From contig NZ_JODY01000040.1 of the NCBI RefSeq assembly GCF_000718015.1, positions 26,296-90,295 of the forward strand: DNA of 64,000 bases. Direction: 5' to 3'. Positions 60,814 through 64,000 of this stretch are shown here, piece after piece. The notes beneath the pieces were generated by a model. That model saw nothing but the letters and a program-made list of their open reading frames with translations, was not told the DNA's origin and made no database searches. A program made the translations under genes and the position numbers. The DNA is from Streptomyces catenulae. GTDB lineage: Bacteria; Actinomycetota; Actinomycetes; Streptomycetales; Streptomycetaceae. The stretch's first letter is position 1. Every line of letters begins with the position of its first letter.

Positions 60814-63669
60814 CTACGCGGGCGGCGCACCGCCGTCCAACCCCTCGGCCAGCACCTCCGCGAGATGACGGCCCGGCCGGTCGCCCAACTGGGCGAGCTG
60901 GGTGCGGCAGGAGAACCCGTCGGCGACGACCGCCGCGTCCTCGGGGGCGTCCCGTACGGCGGGCAACAGCTGTTCCTCGGCGCAGGCGACGGAGACGTCC
61001 CAGTGGCCGTCCTCGAAGCCGAAGTTCCCGGCCAGCCCGCAGCAGCCGCCGCTGAGCGCCCCGGTCAGGCCCGCCTTCTCGCGCAGCCGCCGGTCGGCCG
61101 CGTCGCCGAGGACGGCGTGCTGGTGGCAGTGGGTCTGCCCGACGACCGGCCGGTCCAGCCGCGGTGGCCGCCAGTCGGGCGCCCGCTCCGCCAGCACCTC
61201 GGCGAAGGTCCGGACGGACGCGGCGAGCGCGGCGGCCCGCGGATCGTCCGGCAGCAGCTCCGGCAGATCGGTACGGAGGGTGGCGGCGCAGCTCGGTTCG
61301 AGGACGACGAGCGGATGGCCGTCCGCGCGCGCCATCCGGTCCAGGGTGCGGCGCATGACCTTCCGCGCGGTGTCGAGCTGCCCGGTGGAGACATACGTCA
61401 GCCCGCAGCAGACGCCGGGCCCGGGCATCGCGATCTGCTGCCCGGCGTCCTCCAGGACCCGCACGGCGGCCCGGCCGACCTGCGGCGCGAGGTAGGTGGT
61501 GAAGGTGTCGGGCCACAGCACGACGGTCCGCGCGGCATCGAGCGGCGTCCGCTCCCGGGCGCGCCGGGCGAACCACCGGGTGAACGGTTCCGTCGCCAGC
61601 TCCGGGATCTCGCGCTGCGGGGCGATGCCGCCGAGGCGTTTGCCGAGGGCGGCGAGCGGGGTCCGCGCCGCCGCGTTGAACAGCGGCGCGAGCGGCGCCG
61701 CGGCCCGCAGCCAGCCCGGCAACCGCCCCATGCTGTAGTGCGCGGCGGGCCGCACCCGCCCCGCGTAGTGGTGGTGCAGGAACTCCGCCTTGTACGTGGC
61801 CATGTCCACACCGACCGGGCAGTCGCTGCGGCACCCCTTGCAGGACAGACAGAGATCGAGCGCCTCCCGCACCTCCGGCGACCGCCAGCCGTCCGTGACG
61901 ACCTCCCCGGCCAGCATCTCGTGGAGCAGCCGCGCCCGCCCCCGGGTGGAGTGCCGCTCCTCCCGGGTCGCCCGGAACGACGGACACATCACCTCCGACG
62001 AGCCCGGGGCGACCTGCTCGGTACGGCACCGGGCGACACCCACGCACCGGCGGACGGCGGCCGAGAAGTCCCCGCCGTCGTGCGGGTACCCGAACTCCAC
62101 CGGCACCGGCTCCCGCGGCAGCACCGCGAACCGCAGGTTCTCGTCCAGCCGCGCGGGCCGCACCAGCATCCCCGGGTTGAGGCCGTCCGCCGGGTCCCAC
62201 ACCGCCTTGAACTCCTCGAAGACCCGGACGAGTTCGCTCCCGTACATCCGTGGCAGCAGTTCGGCGCGGGCCTGTCCGTCCCCGTGCTCGCCGGAGAGCG
62301 ACCCGCCGTGCGCGACGACGAGGTCCGCGAGGTCGACGGAGAACTCCCGGAAGCGGCGGATGCCCGGCGCGCTCAGCAGATCGAAGTCGATCCGGACATG
62401 GATGCACCCGTCGCCGAAGTGCCCGTACGGGGTGCCGCGCAGCCCGTGCCGGGCGAGGAGCGCACGGAATTCCCGCAGATAGGGCCCGAGCCGGGCGGGC
62501 GGCACCGCACAGTCCTCCCAGCCGGGCCACGCCTCACTGCCGTCGGCCAACCGCGTCGCCGTCCCGGACGCGTCCTCCCGCACCCGCCACAGGGCACGCT
62601 GTCCGGCCGGGTCGGCGACGACGGTGTGCCCGGTGGTCTCCCCGCCCGCCGCCCGGCAGATCTCCTCGGCCCGCGCGGTGGCCTCGGCGGCGCTCGCACC
62701 GCCCGTCTCGACGAAGAGCCATGCACCGCCCCGGGGCAGCCCGGCGGCGTCCCGTACCAGGTCGGCGGCCATCCCCTCGACGGTCAACGGCCCGTACGGC
62801 AACAGCGTGTGGGCGGCCTCGGCGGCGCCGGACTCGTCCGCGTATCCGAGGACCGCCAGCGCCCGCGCGGCCGGTGCCTCGACCAGCCGTACGGTCGCCT
62901 CGGTCAGCACCCCGAGCGTGCCCTCGCTGCCGGTCAGCGCCCGCGCCAGATCGGTCCCGTTCTCCGGCAGCAGCGCATCGAGCGCATAGCCGGAGATCCG
63001 CCGCGGCAGCTCCGGGTACCCGGTCCGCAGCAGCGCCAACTCCCGCCCGACGAGCGTCCGTACGCCGTCCGCCAGCCGCGGCGGCAGCCCGGTCGGCGCG
63101 CCGTCGGGACCGGCGCCGCGCCCGGCCCGCACCTCCTCCCCGCCGTACGTCAGCAGCGACAGCGCCTCGACGTTGTCGGCGGTGGTGCCCCAGGCGACCG
63201 AGTGTGAGCCGCAGGAGTTGTTGCCGATCATGCCGCCGATGGTGCAGCGGCTGTGGGTGGACGGGTCCGGGCCGAAGGTCAGCCCGTGCCGGGCGGCGGC
63301 GGCCCGCAGGTCGTCGCAGATCACGCCCGGTTCGACGGTGGCGGTCCGGGCCTCGGGGTCGAGGTCCGCGATGCCCCGCAGATGCCGGGTGAAGTCGAGG
63401 ACGACACCGGTGCCGGTCGCCTGCCCGGCGATGCTGGTCCCCCCGCCCCGCGGCACGACCGGCACCCCCCGCTCCCGGCAGATCCGCAGCACCTCCGCCA
63501 CATCCGCCACATCCCGCGGCGCGACCACCGCCTCCGGGACCCGCCGGTAGTTCGACGCGTCCATCGTCACCAACGCCCGCTCGCCGGACGCCCCGGAGAC
63601 CTCCCCCCGCACCGCCCCCGCCAACTCCCGCACCAGGTCCTGCCGCTGTCTCTCCGTACGTTCACCCAT
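60814..63669 (-). CDS. FAD-linked oxidase / Fe-S oxidoreductase fusion (GlcD-GlpC type)
   Basis: 951 residues. The N-terminal half is a FAD-binding oxidase (VVPRGGGTSIAGQATGTGVVLDF for the PCMH fold, RISGYALDALLPENGTDLARALTGSEGTLGVLTEATVRL, and YGHFGDGCIHVRIDFDLLSAPG in the C-terminal oxidase domain). The second half has an Fe-S region (LDLCLSCKGCRSDCPVGVDMATYKAEFL) and two CCG motifs (GVCCGLTY, GGCCGLAGNFG). An additional Cys set precedes it (RRCVGVARCRTEQV, MCPSF). The layout fits D-lactate or 2-hydroxyglutarate dehydrogenases feeding electrons to the respiratory chain; the exact substrate is not clear. The ATG at 63669 has a weak ribosome binding site. Confidence 0.92.
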   Translation of the reverse strand: MGERTERQRQDLVRELAGAVRGEVSGASGERALVTMDASNYRRVPEAVVAPRDVADVAEVLRICRERGVPVVPRGGGTSIAGQATGTGVVLDFTRHLRGIADLDPEARTATVEPGVICDDLRAAAARHGLTFGPDPSTHSRCTIGGMIGNNSCGSHSVAWGTTADNVEALSLLTYGGEEVRAGRGAGPDGAPTGLPPRLADGVRTLVGRELALLRTGYPELPRRISGYALDALLPENGTDLARALTGSEGTLGVLTEATVRLVEAPAARALAVLGYADESGAAEAAHTLLPYGPLTVEGMAADLVRDAAGLPRGGAWLFVETGGASAAEATARAEEICRAAGGETTGHTVVADPAGQRALWRVREDASGTATRLADGSEAWPGWEDCAVPPARLGPYLREFRALLARHGLRGTPYGHFGDGCIHVRIDFDLLSAPGIRRFREFSVDLADLVVAHGGSLSGEHGDGQARAELLPRMYGSELVRVFEEFKAVWDPADGLNPGMLVRPARLDENLRFAVLPREPVPVEFGYPHDGGDFSAAVRRCVGVARCRTEQVAPGSSEVMCPSFRATREERHSTRGRARLLHEMLAGEVVTDGWRSPEVREALDLCLSCKGCRSDCPVGVDMATYKAEFLHHHYAGRVRPAAHYSMGRLPGWLRAAAPLAPLFNAAARTPLAALGKRLGGIAPQREIPELATEPFTRWFARRARERTPLDAARTVVLWPDTFTTYLAPQVGRAAVRVLEDAGQQIAMPGPGVCCGLTYVSTGQLDTARKVMRRTLDRMARADGHPLVVLEPSCAATLRTDLPELLPDDPRAAALAASVRTFAEVLAERAPDWRPPRLDRPVVGQTHCHQHAVLGDAADRRLREKAGLTGALSGGCCGLAGNFGFEDGHWDVSVACAEEQLLPAVRDAPEDAAVVADGFSCRTQLAQLGDRPGRHLAEVLAEGLDGGAPPA

Positions 63670-63773
63670 GGGGGCAGCCTGCCCACCCGCACCCCACCCG
63701 ACCGCCCCGACGGGGCCGAGGCGGGGCGGATGGGGTGCGGGTGGCGTAGTGGGGGTGCCCGCGGGCGGGGGCT

Positions 63774-64000
63774 TCAGTTCTCCTTCTCCTCCGGCGCCCC
63801 CTTCTCCTCCGGCGACCCCGGCGCCCCCGGTGGCTCCGTCGTCCCCGACGGGGAGCCCCGCAGTGTGGTCAGGCGTCTGTGGTACTCCTCCTCGTCGATC
63901 TCCCCGCGGGCGTAGCGCTCGGCGAGGATCTGTTCGGCGGGGAGTGGGCGGCCGGGGGTGCCGGGTGGGGGTGGTGGGGTGCCCCAGGTGGGGTGGTGGG
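63774..64000 (-). CDS. SHOCT-domain protein (C-terminal part; runs off the window)
   Basis: The last 75 codons are present. A Pro-rich stretch leads into PAEQILAERYARGEIDEEEY, followed by HRRLTTLR, a complete SHOCT motif, then a disordered acidic tail with two copies of a GAPEEKE-like unit. SHOCT segments are short oligomerisation helices at protein ends. The N-terminal part, which would tell membrane or soluble, lies beyond the window. It is upstream of, and on the same strand as, the FAD/Fe-S oxidase with a gap of about 104 bases. Confidence 0.75.
   Translation of the reverse strand, partial: HHPTWGTPPPPPGTPGRPLPAEQILAERYARGEIDEEEYHRRLTTLRGSPSGTTEPPGAPGSPEEKGAPEEKEN

Overview
The window is very GC-rich (roughly 72-75% by eye), with third-position GC bias, many GTG starts, purine-rich ribosome binding sites and dense operons with ATGA or GTGA stop/start overlaps. 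These traits, mycothiol-type protein folds, a DmdR/IdeR-type iron regulator and many Ser/Thr kinases point to Streptomyces or a close relative. I saw no tRNA, rRNA, CRISPR array, insertion sequence or prophage module, and no in-frame TTA codon in the genes I called. It reads as conserved core or near-core chromosome, not a mobile island.

Layout. 1-5.9 kb: an envelope-signalling block with a Ser/Thr kinase, a PspC-domain histidine kinase, a response regulator cut by the window edge, and a divergent PspC membrane protein with a small membrane partner. 5.9-10.2 kb: accessory genes, namely a decayed Nudix gene, a membrane protein, a small unknown protein, a GNAT acetyltransferase flanked by repeats, and a beta-hydroxyacid dehydrogenase. 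10.4-16.8 kb: guaA, a divergent chorismate mutase preceded by an aromatic leader peptide and a 15-bp hairpin, a GMC oxidoreductase and a succinate-semialdehyde dehydrogenase. 17-24 kb: two membrane proteins, a LuxR-type response regulator with its histidine kinase, a STAS anti-sigma antagonist, and an ECF sigma factor with a zinc-finger anti-sigma factor. 24-31 kb: purU, a small conserved protein, a solute-binding lipoprotein, a Pro/Gln-rich membrane protein with repeated Thr motifs, and an NsdA-like TPR regulator with palindromes upstream. 31-40 kb: an ABC exporter, two paralogous membrane proteins carrying three copies of one extracytoplasmic domain, and a Ser/Thr kinase fused to a beta-propeller, with a 7-bp tandem repeat upstream. 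40-48 kb: an alpha/beta hydrolase, a dmdR1-like iron regulator, a SIS-domain protein, a PAS protein, a stand-alone structured RNA candidate with a 12-codon ORF, pdxH and a citrate synthase. 48-58.6 kb: an eight-gene, tightly overlapping acyl-CoA catabolic operon (CoA ligase, acyl-CoA dehydrogenase, biotin-dependent carboxylase, hydratase, AtuA-like protein, TetR) resembling the acyclic terpene (Atu) pathway. 58.8-64 kb: an EamA transporter with a divergent LysR regulator, a large FAD/Fe-S oxidase, and the end of a SHOCT-domain gene.

From memory and unchecked, about 21-60 kb follows the S. coelicolor order around SCO4380-SCO4410 (dmdR1 = SCO4394, the SIS protein = SCO4393), while the guaA, chorismate mutase and semialdehyde dehydrogenase block resembles a region near SCO478x. 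A rearrangement junction may therefore lie near 17-21 kb.

The most novel-looking items are the orphan RNA at 45455-45740, the apparently leaderless aromatic leader peptide ahead of chorismate mutase, and the five-copy Thr-x-x-Leu/Ile motif array next to several Ser/Thr kinases.
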